This document shows positions 1 through 7,020 of a stretch of 19,701 nt of DNA, piece by piece. Source of the DNA: DASZKW01 sp035552775. GTDB lineage: Bacteria; Actinomycetota; Acidimicrobiia; Acidimicrobiales; Palsa-688. The notes under the pieces are model-generated. The model was given only the letters and a program-made list of their open reading frames with translations. It was not told where the DNA came from and made no database searches. Position numbers and translations under genes: made by a program. Every line of letters begins with the position of its first letter. Position 1 is the stretch's first letter. The stretch lies in NCBI GenBank assembly GCA_035552775.1, contig DASZKW010000093.1:1-19701 (forward strand), written 5' to 3'.

Positions 1-1863
1 GAAGGTGAAGATTCCTCCGTCCGAGGCGACCTCCCAGTAGCCGCGGCCGTCAGGGGTGGCGGCCATTCCGACGATAGGGGCGTTGAGGTGGTGGCCGCCT
101 TCGGAGCCGTGGAAGGCGGCGTCGCCAAAGTTGAAGATGCCTCCGTCGGAGGCGACCTCCCAGTAGCCACCGCCATCTCTCGTCTGGGCTGTTCCCACGA
201 CGGGAGCGTTGAGCACCACGCTCCCCTCCGAGCCGCAGTAGGGCAGGTTGCCGAACGTGAACACCCCGCCGTCAGATGCCACCTCGTCGTAGCCGTTGGG
301 CACCGACGCCGGCGCCTTGCACGCCACTTGTGTCACGGGCGGCGGCGTCCCGGCGTTACCGGTGAGCTGGGGATCATGATGGAACTCGGGCCAGGCCCCC
401 GCCTCGTTGACGAGGCCCCCGTTGGAGCCGCCCACCTCGAAGTGCTCGATGACGCCTTGGTTGGCGCCGTTGTAGCCCGCCACCGTGATCCCGATGGACC
501 CGTTGGGGTCACGGGTCACCAACGGGGACGCCTGCACTCCCACGCCCTGCTCCACGGTGGCCACCGGCGCACCGGTGCGGCCGTCGAGGATCTCGACGCC
601 AGCGCTGGTGGGTACCACCACGTCCTGGTAGCCGCCCCCTAGGTCAGCGGTCACGACGCTGCCGAACACCGCTCCGAGCACGCCGTGGCTCCAGATGACC
701 CGTCCGGTGGAACCGTCGAGGGCGTACACGGTCCCGCTGGCGCCGCCGCCGGTGTTGGTGCCCTCGACAACCTGCAGCCCGCCGTTGCCGAGCACGTCAG
801 CCAGCGCCGGGCTGCTGGTGGTGTCGCCGTTGAGGCGGTCCGACCACGCCAGGCCACAGCCCTTGTTTATGGCGAGGAGGGTGTCATTTTGCGACGCGGC
901 GGCGAAGAGGCCATCGGAGGAGGTGCCGACCACTGCGCCCACCTCGCCGCCACCGAGGAACTGTCCCACCGCGGGCGAGGACTGCACGGCCTGGTTGGTG
1001 TTGTACTCGCAGTACAGGCCCCCGCTGGGATTGCCCTGGCCGGCGTTGCCCGTCTGGCTGAGGATCCGGATGTGGCCGCCGTTGCTGTAAGTGACGTTGT
1101 ACGCCACGCCGGCGGTCGAGTCGCCGCCCTCTACGATCTGGTTCTGCCCGTTGCCCTCGATGTCGGCGATGGCCGGGGTCGAGAAGTTGCTGTCCGCCTC
1201 GAACCACGGGAAGCCGGCCAAGACCGCTCCGCTGCTGGCGTTGAATGCGTATTGCTCCTGACCCATCGAGCCAGACGTGACCGCAGTCTGACCCTGAAGG
1301 GTGCCAACTGCCATTCCCGACCGAACGCCGTTGTGGCGGGTGGCGTCGGTGGACGGGTTGTTTTCCGTCTGGAACCAGCGGAGGCTCCCGTTGCCGTTGA
1401 CCGCCTCGTAGCCTCCCGACGTGGGTGTGGCGGAGTTGCCCACCCCGAAGTAGACGGTGGTGCCTGCCACCGAGGGCGGGGAGTCGACTGGCACCCCACC
1501 GGTGCCAACTGGCCAGCCCGGAACCTCGGCGCCGTTGCCCAGATAGGCGGCGTACACGTGCCCAGCGCGGTCGCCGACCACTGCTGCGGGGCCCCCGGCC
1601 AGATTGGCAACTACCGGCGATGACAGGGCGACGGGGCCGTTGACGTCGTTGAGCGACACCGACCACGTCTGGGCGACACGGAGTGCTGCCTGGGCCGGAG
1701 ACCCGCTTGTTCCTACGGCGAGAGCCCCGACGGCCCCGGCGCCGAGGCTGGTCCCGCAAAGGACGACGGCAGCGCCGAGGTGACGCACGGTCCTTCGCGC
1801 CGATCGATGCCCTCCGGACTTGATGCCGTGCGCGCTCATGCCAGTAAGGGCTATTTTCACCAT
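1..1863 (-). CDS. Secreted FG-GAP/VCBS-like beta-propeller protein with C-terminal DGGIFxFG repeats (partial, runs off the left edge)
   Basis: An open frame of 621 codons runs from an ATG at 1863 to base 1 without a stop. A GGGAGG Shine-Dalgarno lies just upstream of the ATG. Residues 1-60 look like an export signal: basic start with R23-R24, a hydrophobic stretch, then AQA near 57-59. Residues about 75-490 hold seven or eight blade-like repeats, for example SSPVVANL, STPAIADIEGNG, SSPAVGQFLGGG and SSPALADVLGNG, typical of FG-GAP/VCBS/PQQ-like propellers. From about residue 515 a different repeat begins: GYWEVASDGGIF(N/T)FG followed by LNAPIVGMAATPDGRG; two full copies and the start of a third are visible. 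Such repeats are common at the ends of actinobacterial extracellular proteins, sometimes beside hydrolase or cell-wall domains. The C-terminus and any catalytic domain lie outside the window. Likely a surface or secreted binding protein; no ligand can be named. Confidence 0.85.
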   Translation of the reverse strand, partial: MVKIALTGMSAHGIKSGGHRSARRTVRHLGAAVVLCGTSLGAGAVGALAVGTSGSPAQAALRVAQTWSVSLNDVNGPVALSSPVVANLAGGPAAVVGDRAGHVYAAYLGNGAEVPGWPVGTGGVPVDSPPSVAGTTVYFGVGNSATPTSGGYEAVNGNGSLRWFQTENNPSTDATRHNGVRSGMAVGTLQGQTAVTSGSMGQEQYAFNASSGAVLAGFPWFEADSNFSTPAIADIEGNGQNQIVEGGDSTAGVAYNVTYSNGGHIRILSQTGNAGQGNPSGGLYCEYNTNQAVQSSPAVGQFLGGGEVGAVVGTSSDGLFAAASQNDTLLAINKGCGLAWSDRLNGDTTSSPALADVLGNGGLQVVEGTNTGGGASGTVYALDGSTGRVIWSHGVLGAVFGSVVTADLGGGYQDVVVPTSAGVEILDGRTGAPVATVEQGVGVQASPLVTRDPNGSIGITVAGYNGANQGVIEHFEVGGSNGGLVNEAGAWPEFHHDPQLTGNAGTPPPVTQVACKAPASVPNGYDEVASDGGVFTFGNLPYCGSEGSVVLNAPVVGTAQTRDGGGYWEVASDGGIFNFGDAAFHGSEGGHHLNAPIVGMAATPDGRGYWEVASDGGIFTF

Positions 1864-1890
1864 TTAATGCCTCCCGCCGTTTAGGACAGT

Positions 1891-1896
1891 TACCCT
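1891..1896 (+). promoter_or_regulatory. Candidate -10 element (TACCCT) for a leaderless transcript
   Basis: TACCCT fits the TANNNT -10 pattern of actinobacterial promoters and ends 6 bases before the GTG at 1903, so transcription would begin at or next to the start codon. No convincing -35 is visible. The element lies in the 39-bp gap between two divergent genes. Confidence 0.35.
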
Positions 1897-1902
1897 CTGG
1901 GC

Positions 1903-2193
1903 GTGCCCGACCTTAGCGCGCCCGATCCTTCAAACCCCGTCGCCGAGAATCTGTTCCAACGGGCTCCGGCCCTGGGACGGATGACCGACCGGGCAGCGGC
2001 GACGGCAGAATTGGTCGCTTTGTGCCAGGGTGACCGAAGCGCGTTGGAGCAGGCCCGTGACCGCTACGCGCGCCGCCTCCACGGCCACTCCGAGGACTGG
2101 GATGCCACATCCGCCCTAACCGTGCTGAACCGGGCTTTGGCCGCATTTGGGTGGACCGATCACTACGGATGGAAAGGGCGTCGCAAACCCTGA
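1903..2193 (+). CDS. Small hypothetical protein (96 aa)
   Basis: I do not recognise this family. The frame starts with GTG at 1903, where a -10-like TACCCT suggests a leaderless message. An in-frame ATG at 1981 would give a 70-residue form (MTDRAAATAELVALCQGDR...), and the protein-like sequence is best from there on. The body is helical and charged (RSALEQARDRYARRL), with a Trp/Tyr-rich basic end (FGWTDHYGWKGRRKP). There is no signal peptide or membrane segment. It diverges from the propeller gene and converges on the penicillin-binding protein gene. The frame looks genuine because the amino-acid mix is balanced, unlike the Arg/Pro/Ala-rich shadow frames around it. Confidence 0.55.
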   Translation: MPDLSAPDPSNPVAENLFQRAPALGRMTDRAAATAELVALCQGDRSALEQARDRYARRLHGHSEDWDATSALTVLNRALAAFGWTDHYGWKGRRKP

Positions 2194-2257
2194 GCCGAGC
2201 GCTTCGCCCTCCGCAACTTTGTTACCGAGCGCCGCCCGCGAGCACCAGCCACGGCCC

Positions 2258-4156
2258 TCAGGCCGCCGGACCCAGGGCGTCGAGGAACTTGGCAGCCAAC
2301 GGCCCGGCGACCGGGCCGCCCACGCCGCCTCCGTAGACAAAGACAGCGAATGCGACGTCGCCGTCGAATCCGATCATCCAGGCGTGTGTCTGGGGAGGTT
2401 TGGTAGTGCCGAACTCAGCCGTCCCCGTTTTTGCGTAGGTCCCCGCCGGCAGACCGTACCCGGCAGCTGTTCCCGACGTCACTACTTGGGCCATCATCTG
2501 GTGCAGGGCGGTTACCACCGTCGGGTCGAGCACTTTGGGGGCGGCTGTGTCGTCGGGGGCTCCCGTCACCAGCCGGGGTGCGCGGGCCGTGCCGGCGTCG
2601 ATGCCGGCGGCCACCGTCGCCATGTCGAGCGGTGAGACCACCACCCGTCCCTGGCCGATAGCGGTGCTTGCCAGGTCGGCCTCGTCGGCCGGTAGCGGCA
2701 CCTTCCCGCCGAACGCCGGGTATCCCATCTGGGGCGTGGTCCCGATGCCGTATAGAGCGGCAAAGTGGGGGAAGTCCGAGGCCTGCAGGTGGGCGGTGGC
2801 CAGGCCGATGAAGGCGGTGTTGCACGACCGGGCGAATGCGGCGGCGAAGCTGAGCTGCGCCGCCGCCTCGCCCTCGAAGTTGTGGAAGGTCTCTCCGTCT
2901 ACGGTGATCGTGGTCGGGCAGGTGGCGGGGCTGGCCGGCGTGAGCCCCTTGGTGAGCAACGCCGTCGAAGTGATGGTCTTGAACGTGGAGCCGGGCGCGA
3001 CGGTGGCGTCGAGGGCGTAGTCCAAATCCTGGCCCGCAGGGTCCTGGCTCACCGAGGCCAGGATCTCGCCGGTGGACGCCCGCACCGCGACCAGGGCGGC
3101 GGGTTTGGTCACTCCCGCCAAGGCGGCCTCGCCGGCGCGCTGATACGCCGGGTCGATGCCCGTCTGCACGGGTTGGCCGGCTTTGGGGGGTGCGGTGGCG
3201 AGGGTGGCCACGGTGGCGCCCTGGGCCGACACGACAGTCACCGTCCCTCCGGGGGTGCCCGCCAGGCGGGTCTCGTAGTAGCCCTCGAGCCCACTCTGGC
3301 CGACGGTGTCGCCGGCGCTGTACGCGGGCCCGAGGGTCTTGAGCTCCTGCGCGGTCACCGGTGCGACGGCACCCACCAGGTGGGCGGCCAGGCCAGGCGT
3401 GACGGCCTGGAGCTTGGTCACTGGTTCGAACTGGGTCCCGGCGACCGAGTAGAGCGGCGAACCCTTGATGGTCGAGGTGTAGGCGGCCTGGCTGACCTCG
3501 AACACCGGCACGAAGTATCCCGGGTGGGCCTTGGCCTCTGCCAGGGCCGAACTGGCCTCCGCTGCGGTGGCCCCGGCCGCCACGAGCAGGCTCGACACCT
3601 TCGCCGGGTCGGTGATGCGCCGCCCGACCACGCCTACCTGCACCCGCGAGGCGGAGCTCACGAGAAGCGCGCCCCCGGCGCCGAGGATCGGGGCTCGGGG
3701 CGCCCAGATGCGGTTGATGGCGAAGTGGTCACCGGGTGCCAGCGCCGGATCGATGGTGGTGGTAGCCCACTCGACCAGCCACCGCCCGGAGCGGTTTCGG
3801 AGGTGGACCACGGTGGTGGGTGACCAGGGGCCGACGCCGTTGAGGGTGAGGTGCCCGGTCACCGGGGCGGTGGCGGTTCCGCCCTTACGCTGGACGCGCC
3901 CGGTCGTGTATACCGCGGCGGTGACAGCCAGGTCGGCAAACGCCCCAGCGTTTACAGCGGTGAAGTCCGCCGGGGGGTGGTCCACGAGGCGGCCCATCGC
4001 CGCCCAGTCCTGGTGGCCCCAGTCGGCGACGAAGGCGGCGAGGGTGGCCTGCGGGGTGCTCGGCGTCCCCCCGCATCCGGCCAGCGTGGCCGACAGCGAA
4101 GCCAGAGCGACCGCCCCGGCGAGCGCCGCCCTCCGCCCGATCCCCACCGTCGCCAC
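2258..4156 (-). CDS. Class B penicillin-binding protein, lipoprotein with MecA_N (NTF2-like) domain
   Basis: A D,D-transpeptidase that cross-links peptidoglycan on the outer face of the membrane. From the GTG at 4156 it is 632 residues. Residues 1-28 form a lipoprotein signal with lipobox LAGC (Cys28). About 33-145 resembles the NTF2-like MecA_N domain, about 150-320 the PBP dimerisation domain, and about 350-630 the transpeptidase. All three active-site motifs are present: S390-TFK393, S444-C-N446 and K576-TG578, so it should be active. The domain order is that of PBP2a/PBP3-like proteins. The frame stays open up to 4336, but upstream starts would put the perfect hairpin at 4176-4206 and the end of the neighbouring gene into the protein, so a start at 4156 (or GTG 4147) just before the signal peptide is preferred. 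It probably lies in the same minus-strand operon as the gene ending at 4230. Confidence 0.92.
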   Translation of the reverse strand: MATVGIGRRAALAGAVALASLSATLAGCGGTPSTPQATLAAFVADWGHQDWAAMGRLVDHPPADFTAVNAGAFADLAVTAAVYTTGRVQRKGGTATAPVTGHLTLNGVGPWSPTTVVHLRNRSGRWLVEWATTTIDPALAPGDHFAINRIWAPRAPILGAGGALLVSSASRVQVGVVGRRITDPAKVSSLLVAAGATAAEASSALAEAKAHPGYFVPVFEVSQAAYTSTIKGSPLYSVAGTQFEPVTKLQAVTPGLAAHLVGAVAPVTAQELKTLGPAYSAGDTVGQSGLEGYYETRLAGTPGGTVTVVSAQGATVATLATAPPKAGQPVQTGIDPAYQRAGEAALAGVTKPAALVAVRASTGEILASVSQDPAGQDLDYALDATVAPGSTFKTITSTALLTKGLTPASPATCPTTITVDGETFHNFEGEAAAQLSFAAAFARSCNTAFIGLATAHLQASDFPHFAALYGIGTTPQMGYPAFGGKVPLPADEADLASTAIGQGRVVVSPLDMATVAAGIDAGTARAPRLVTGAPDDTAAPKVLDPTVVTALHQMMAQVVTSGTAAGYGLPAGTYAKTGTAEFGTTKPPQTHAWMIGFDGDVAFAVFVYGGGVGGPVAGPLAAKFLDALGPAA

Positions 4157-4175
4157 CCTACGACCCGGAAAGGCT

Positions 4176-4206
4176 GGGGAGTGCGTTACTTCGTAACGCA
4201 CTCCCC
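4176..4206. repeat. Perfect 14-bp inverted repeat with TTC loop
   Basis: GGGGAGTGCGTTAC (4176-4189), loop TTC, then the exact complement GTAACGCACTCCCC (4193-4206). It sits between the stop of the dehydrogenase-like gene and the start of the penicillin-binding protein gene. No T-run follows on either strand, so it is not a classic intrinsic terminator. It could be a U-less terminator, an RNA processing or stability hairpin, or an operator. Confidence 0.8.
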
Positions 4207-4229
4207 TCCACACCGGCCCTCCACACCGG
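4204..4229. repeat. Tandem 13-bp direct repeat (two copies)
   Basis: CCCTCCACACCGG occurs twice back to back (4204-4216 and 4217-4229), between the hairpin and the stop codon at 4230. Its first bases overlap the hairpin arm. Function unknown. Confidence 0.75.
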
Positions 4230-5276
4230 TCACGCCGCCCCGCCGGTAACGTCGGACACAGCATCGCGGGCCGTGGTACTGCCCTCGAAGATCTCCGTGT
4301 GGACGCCCCGGGTGCCGAGTTCGGCGAGGAACACACCCGGTGCGCCCACCAACTCCGCGAGGCCCCCGGCGCCGGCGCGCCGAAGGCGACCGGCTACGGC
4401 CCACGACGCCGTCTGGGCGGCGACGGTGCCGGCGCCCAGAGCGGGACGGGCGGCGGCGCCGAGGATGCGCTCGGCGGGAAGGCCGCCGGACCAGCCCCGC
4501 ACCTCGGCGCGGACGGCTCCGACGGTGCCCTCAGGATGCGGAGGGCGCAGCATGGGCATCCACGCCGTCATCCGGTCCCGCCTGGTGGCACCGAGCCGGG
4601 CGGTGACCCTCCGCACGCCGGGGAAGGCGGGCACCAGGAGCCACGGGTCGACCAGGGCTCCCCGGTAGCAGTCCGCACCGCCCACCGGCTCGGGGAACCA
4701 CACCAGCTCCCGCCCAGACCCGGCCGGGTGGCGCGACCAGGCCCCGTCGCGCCAGTCGACAGCGATCGACGACATGGCGGAGTGGTGGCGCCGTGCGCAC
4801 TGAGGGCCGCCGGTGCCCACGCTGGCGACGTGCACCTCCTCCACCATGTCGAGCGATGCGGCGCCGTGGGCGGCGAGGACGCAGCTGATCCCGGGTGCCA
4901 GGCACACGCCGGCGGCGACCACCACGCCCCGTTGGCGCGCTTCGGCGTCGAGGGAGAGCAAGCTGTGCACACGGGTGGGTTCGTCGCCTGTGGCTACCAC
5001 GTGCAGGCCCCGCTCGACCGCCGCCGCCGCCGCCGGGCGCATGGGGGCGTCGAAGGCCAGTACCGCCACGTCGTGGCCGTCGAGCTCCGATCCGGGGTGG
5101 GCGGCGTTGCCCTCGACGACGCGGACCTTGTCGTGGGCGCCGAGGGCCTCGACGAGCGTGGCGACCCGCTCGGGCTTGCGGTGCACGACGGTGAGAACTT
5201 CGACGTCGTCGACCGATATGAGCTGGCGGGCCGCCCGCACGCCGACGGCGCCCAACCCCACGAGTACGACGCGCAC
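4230..5276 (-). CDS. Saccharopine-dehydrogenase-like NAD(P)-binding protein
   Basis: 348 residues from a GTG start. The N-terminus MRVVLVGLGAVGVRAA is a Rossmann dinucleotide-binding fingerprint (G7-L-G-A-V-G12), followed by an acidic/basic loop VVHRKPERV and then VLAFDAP near residue 75, as in the saccharopine dehydrogenase family. The middle part (GVCLAPGISCVLAAHGA) fits that family's substrate domain. The substrate cannot be named: many members are not lysine enzymes but uncharacterised oxidoreductases or reductase-like scaffold proteins. There is no membrane segment. Its start lies 2 nt after the stop of the possible short peptide gene upstream (TGACCGTG), and the penicillin-binding protein gene follows 73 bp downstream, so co-transcription is likely. 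Confidence 0.8.
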   Translation of the reverse strand: MRVVLVGLGAVGVRAARQLISVDDVEVLTVVHRKPERVATLVEALGAHDKVRVVEGNAAHPGSELDGHDVAVLAFDAPMRPAAAAAVERGLHVVATGDEPTRVHSLLSLDAEARQRGVVVAAGVCLAPGISCVLAAHGAASLDMVEEVHVASVGTGGPQCARRHHSAMSSIAVDWRDGAWSRHPAGSGRELVWFPEPVGGADCYRGALVDPWLLVPAFPGVRRVTARLGATRRDRMTAWMPMLRPPHPEGTVGAVRAEVRGWSGGLPAERILGAAARPALGAGTVAAQTASWAVAGRLRRAGAGGLAELVGAPGVFLAELGTRGVHTEIFEGSTTARDAVSDVTGGAA

Positions 5277-5278
5277 GG

Positions 5279-5395
5279 TCAGGCCGGGACGGCCGGCGCA
5301 ACCGCGCCAAGCCCAACCGCGGTCAGCGCAACCGCGGCCGACCCGACTGCGGTCAGCTCAACCGTGGCCGGCGCAACCGTGGCCGCGGCGCTCAC
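5279..5395 (-). CDS. Possible 38-aa Ala/Val pentapeptide-repeat peptide
   Basis: A GTG at 5395 overlaps the TGA of the upstream small gene (GTGA, 4-base overlap), and this frame's own TGA ends 2 nt before the GTG of the dehydrogenase-like gene. The peptide starts MSAAATVAPATVEL and is built on a five-residue period (ATVAP, ATVEL, TAVGS, AAVAL, TAVGL, GAVAP) encoded by six 15-bp DNA repeats. It is hydrophobic enough to be a membrane segment. The tight coupling on both sides is what makes it worth listing. The alternative is a non-coding repeat through which this frame happens to stay open. Confidence 0.3.
   Translation of the reverse strand: MSAAATVAPATVELTAVGSAAVALTAVGLGAVAPAVPA
5296..5385. 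repeat. 15-bp tandem repeat, six imperfect copies
   Basis: Units at 5296, 5311, 5326, 5341, 5356 and 5371 follow the pattern GCGCAACCGcGGyCr, for example GCGCAACCGCGGCCG and GCGCAACCGTGGCCG. There are no indels between copies, so a 5-codon period is kept in any frame. It fills the gap between the small membrane-protein gene and the dehydrogenase-like gene. Confidence 0.8.
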
Positions 5396-5529
5396 CCGAG
5401 CTCGGTGTCCGACAACGGCCGCCACCCGCCGCTCTTGGGGGGCGTGCCACCGCTGCCGCGGAGGCGCACGACGGCAGCGGCCAAGGCGGTGACGGCGATA
5501 GCGAGCAGCGCCCGGCGCAGCGTCCTCAA
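5392..5529 (-). CDS. Small single-helix membrane protein (45 aa, TTG start)
   Basis: The TTG at 5529 is preceded by an AGGAGG Shine-Dalgarno about 7 nt upstream. The product begins MRTLRRALLAIAVTALAA and ends GGWRPLSDTELG. A basic N-terminus (R2, R5, R6), a hydrophobic helix at about 8-21, then RLRGSGG and a short polar C-terminal tail suggest an N-in, single-pass membrane protein. Small proteins of this shape, basic-helix-linker-W-x-P-L, occur in actinobacteria, but I cannot name a function. It is the first gene of the minus-strand cluster and is divergent from the aminotransferase. Confidence 0.6.
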   Translation of the reverse strand: MRTLRRALLAIAVTALAAAVVRLRGSGGTPPKSGGWRPLSDTELG

Positions 5530-5675
5530 TGGTGGACTCCTCCTGATCGGGCCGGCGGATCAACGGCACCGCTCGCAAAGACTAACGGTTCGGGAAAAGA
5601 AGACCGGCAGCCCGCGCCGCAGGGGTTACTTTCCCCAACTCCTCCTCGAAGGGGCCCGGGCGCGAGGATGGGGCA

Positions 5676-6935
5676 ATGAGCAACGACGCCTCGCTTCCAA
5701 GCCTGCTGCACCCCTTCGCCCGGCCCGCGGCGGGGCGCGACGCCTTCGTCGACATCGTCTCGGGGAGCGGGGCGGAGGTCGTCGACGCCGGCGGGCAGAC
5801 CTACGTCGACGCCCTGGGCAGCCTGTGGTATTGCAACGTCGGCCACGGGCGCACCGAGATCGCCGACGCGGTGGCGGCCCAAATGCGCCGCCTCGACGTC
5901 TTCCACACCTTCGACCGTTTCACCAATCCCACCGCCGGCGCCCTGGCCGACCGGCTGGCGGCGCTGGCGCCGATGCCCGGCACCCGTGTGTTCCTCACCT
6001 CCGGCGGATCCGAGTCCGTCGAAACGGCGGTCAAGCTGGCACGCGTCGCCCAGGGCCTCGCCGGGCACCCCGAGCGCACGGTGATCGTGAGCCGCCACCC
6101 CTCGTACCACGGTGTGACCTACGCGGCCATGACCGCCACAGGATTGGCCGCCAACCAGGACGGATTCGGGCCCCTGCTTCCCGATGTGGTCCAGGTCCCC
6201 TACGACGACGCCGACGCGCTGGACCGCCTGGCCGAAGGGGCGGAGGGGCGGGTGGCGGCGGTGATCGCCGAGCCGGTGGTCGGCGCCGGCGGCGTCTTCC
6301 CGCCGCCCGAGGGGTATCTCACGCGCCTGCGGGAGTGCTGCGACAGGTGGGGCGCGTACCTGATCCTCGACGAGGTCATCTGCGGTTTCGGCCGCCTCGG
6401 TCAGTGGTGGGGCGCCGATCATTTCGACGTGGTGCCCGACCTGGTGACCTTCGCCAAGGGGGTCACGTCCGGCTATCTCCCCCTCGGAGGCGTTCTGGTG
6501 GGCGCGGCGGTGCGCGACCCACTCGAGTCGGACCCGGCGTTCGTGTTGCGCCACGGATACACCTACAGCGGGCACCCGGTGCCCGCCGCCGCCGCTCTCG
6601 CCAACCTCGACATCATCGAGTCGGAGAATCTCCTCGAGCGCGCCGCCGGCATCGGTGATTTGCTGGGCAAGGGACTCGCCGGCCTGGTCGACGGCGACCA
6701 CGTGATCGAGGCGCGGGGCACCATGGGGATCTGGGCCATCGGGCTCGCCCCCCATCTCCGCGCCCCGGTGCTGCGCGACGCCCTCTTGGACCTCGGGGTC
6801 ATCGCCCGGCCCATCGGCAACGACACCTTGGCGTTTTGCCCGCCGCTGGTAATCACCGACGGGCAACTGGAGCGGACGGTCGACGCCGCCGGCCACGCTG
6901 TAGCTGCCGTGGTCGGCCGGTCGGCGCCGGCTTGA
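5676..6935 (+). CDS. Class III PLP-dependent aminotransferase (omega-transaminase type)
   Basis: 419 residues, the usual length. Visible class III landmarks: LWYCNVGHG near 50-58 (substrate pocket of omega-transaminases), phosphate-binding SGGSES at 109-114, aromatic Y144-H145 stacking on PLP, LDEVICGFGR at 231-240 with D232 contacting the pyridine nitrogen, the Schiff-base lysine K261 in FAKGVTSGYLPLGG, and GYTYSGHP at 294-301. It moves an amino group between an amine or amino acid and a keto acid (pyruvate is typical). The exact donor, such as beta-alanine, taurine, a diamine or an aromatic amine, cannot be read from sequence. A GAGG lies about 8-11 nt before the ATG. It stands 85 bp before the sensor gene and may or may not belong to that locus. 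Confidence 0.92.
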   Translation: MSNDASLPSLLHPFARPAAGRDAFVDIVSGSGAEVVDAGGQTYVDALGSLWYCNVGHGRTEIADAVAAQMRRLDVFHTFDRFTNPTAGALADRLAALAPMPGTRVFLTSGGSESVETAVKLARVAQGLAGHPERTVIVSRHPSYHGVTYAAMTATGLAANQDGFGPLLPDVVQVPYDDADALDRLAEGAEGRVAAVIAEPVVGAGGVFPPPEGYLTRLRECCDRWGAYLILDEVICGFGRLGQWWGADHFDVVPDLVTFAKGVTSGYLPLGGVLVGAAVRDPLESDPAFVLRHGYTYSGHPVPAAAALANLDIIESENLLERAAGIGDLLGKGLAGLVDGDHVIEARGTMGIWAIGLAPHLRAPVLRDALLDLGVIARPIGNDTLAFCPPLVITDGQLERTVDAAGHAVAAVVGRSAPA

Positions 6936-6991
6936 TCATCGCCTGCCCGACACCGTCGCAGCCTGATCATCGCCTCCCCGATACCGTCACA
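6933..6991. repeat. Imperfect direct repeat with TGATCA cores, 31-bp period
   Basis: Two copies of a 28-base unit start at 6933 and 6964 and differ at three positions. Each starts TGATCATCGCCT and contains ACCGTC. The first copy includes the stop codon of the aminotransferase. Together they occupy most of the gap before the kinase gene. TGATCA is itself palindromic, so a pair of operators about three helical turns apart is possible. Confidence 0.75.
6982..6987 (+). promoter_or_regulatory. Candidate -10 element (TACCGT) for the kinase gene
   Basis: TACCGT lies inside the second copy of the direct repeat; the first copy has CACCGT at the same place and would not work as a -10. The same hexamer precedes the MFS gene at 15089. 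It would give a 5' leader of about 25-45 nt. Prediction only. Confidence 0.3.
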
Positions 6992-7020
6992 CAGGGACGC
7001 GCCAGCCCCAGCGCCGCCGG

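Noticed and set aside
685..1623. Plus-strand frames opposite the propeller gene
   Set aside because: The minus frame gives clean propeller and DGGIF repeats with a signal peptide and a ribosome site; the plus frames are low-complexity shadows.
2258..4156. PBP as an acquired beta-lactam resistance gene (mecA-like)
   Set aside because: The domain order is similar, but this is a normal class B PBP design in actinobacteria; composition matches the neighbours and there is no mobile element beside it.
4157..4336. Upstream extension of the penicillin-binding protein by 60 codons
   Set aside because: It would encode the perfect hairpin and the end of the neighbouring gene, and would place the lipoprotein signal in the middle of the protein.
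5296..5385. CRISPR array in the 15-bp repeat region
   Set aside because: The units are contiguous with no spacers, are too short, and there are no cas genes in the window.
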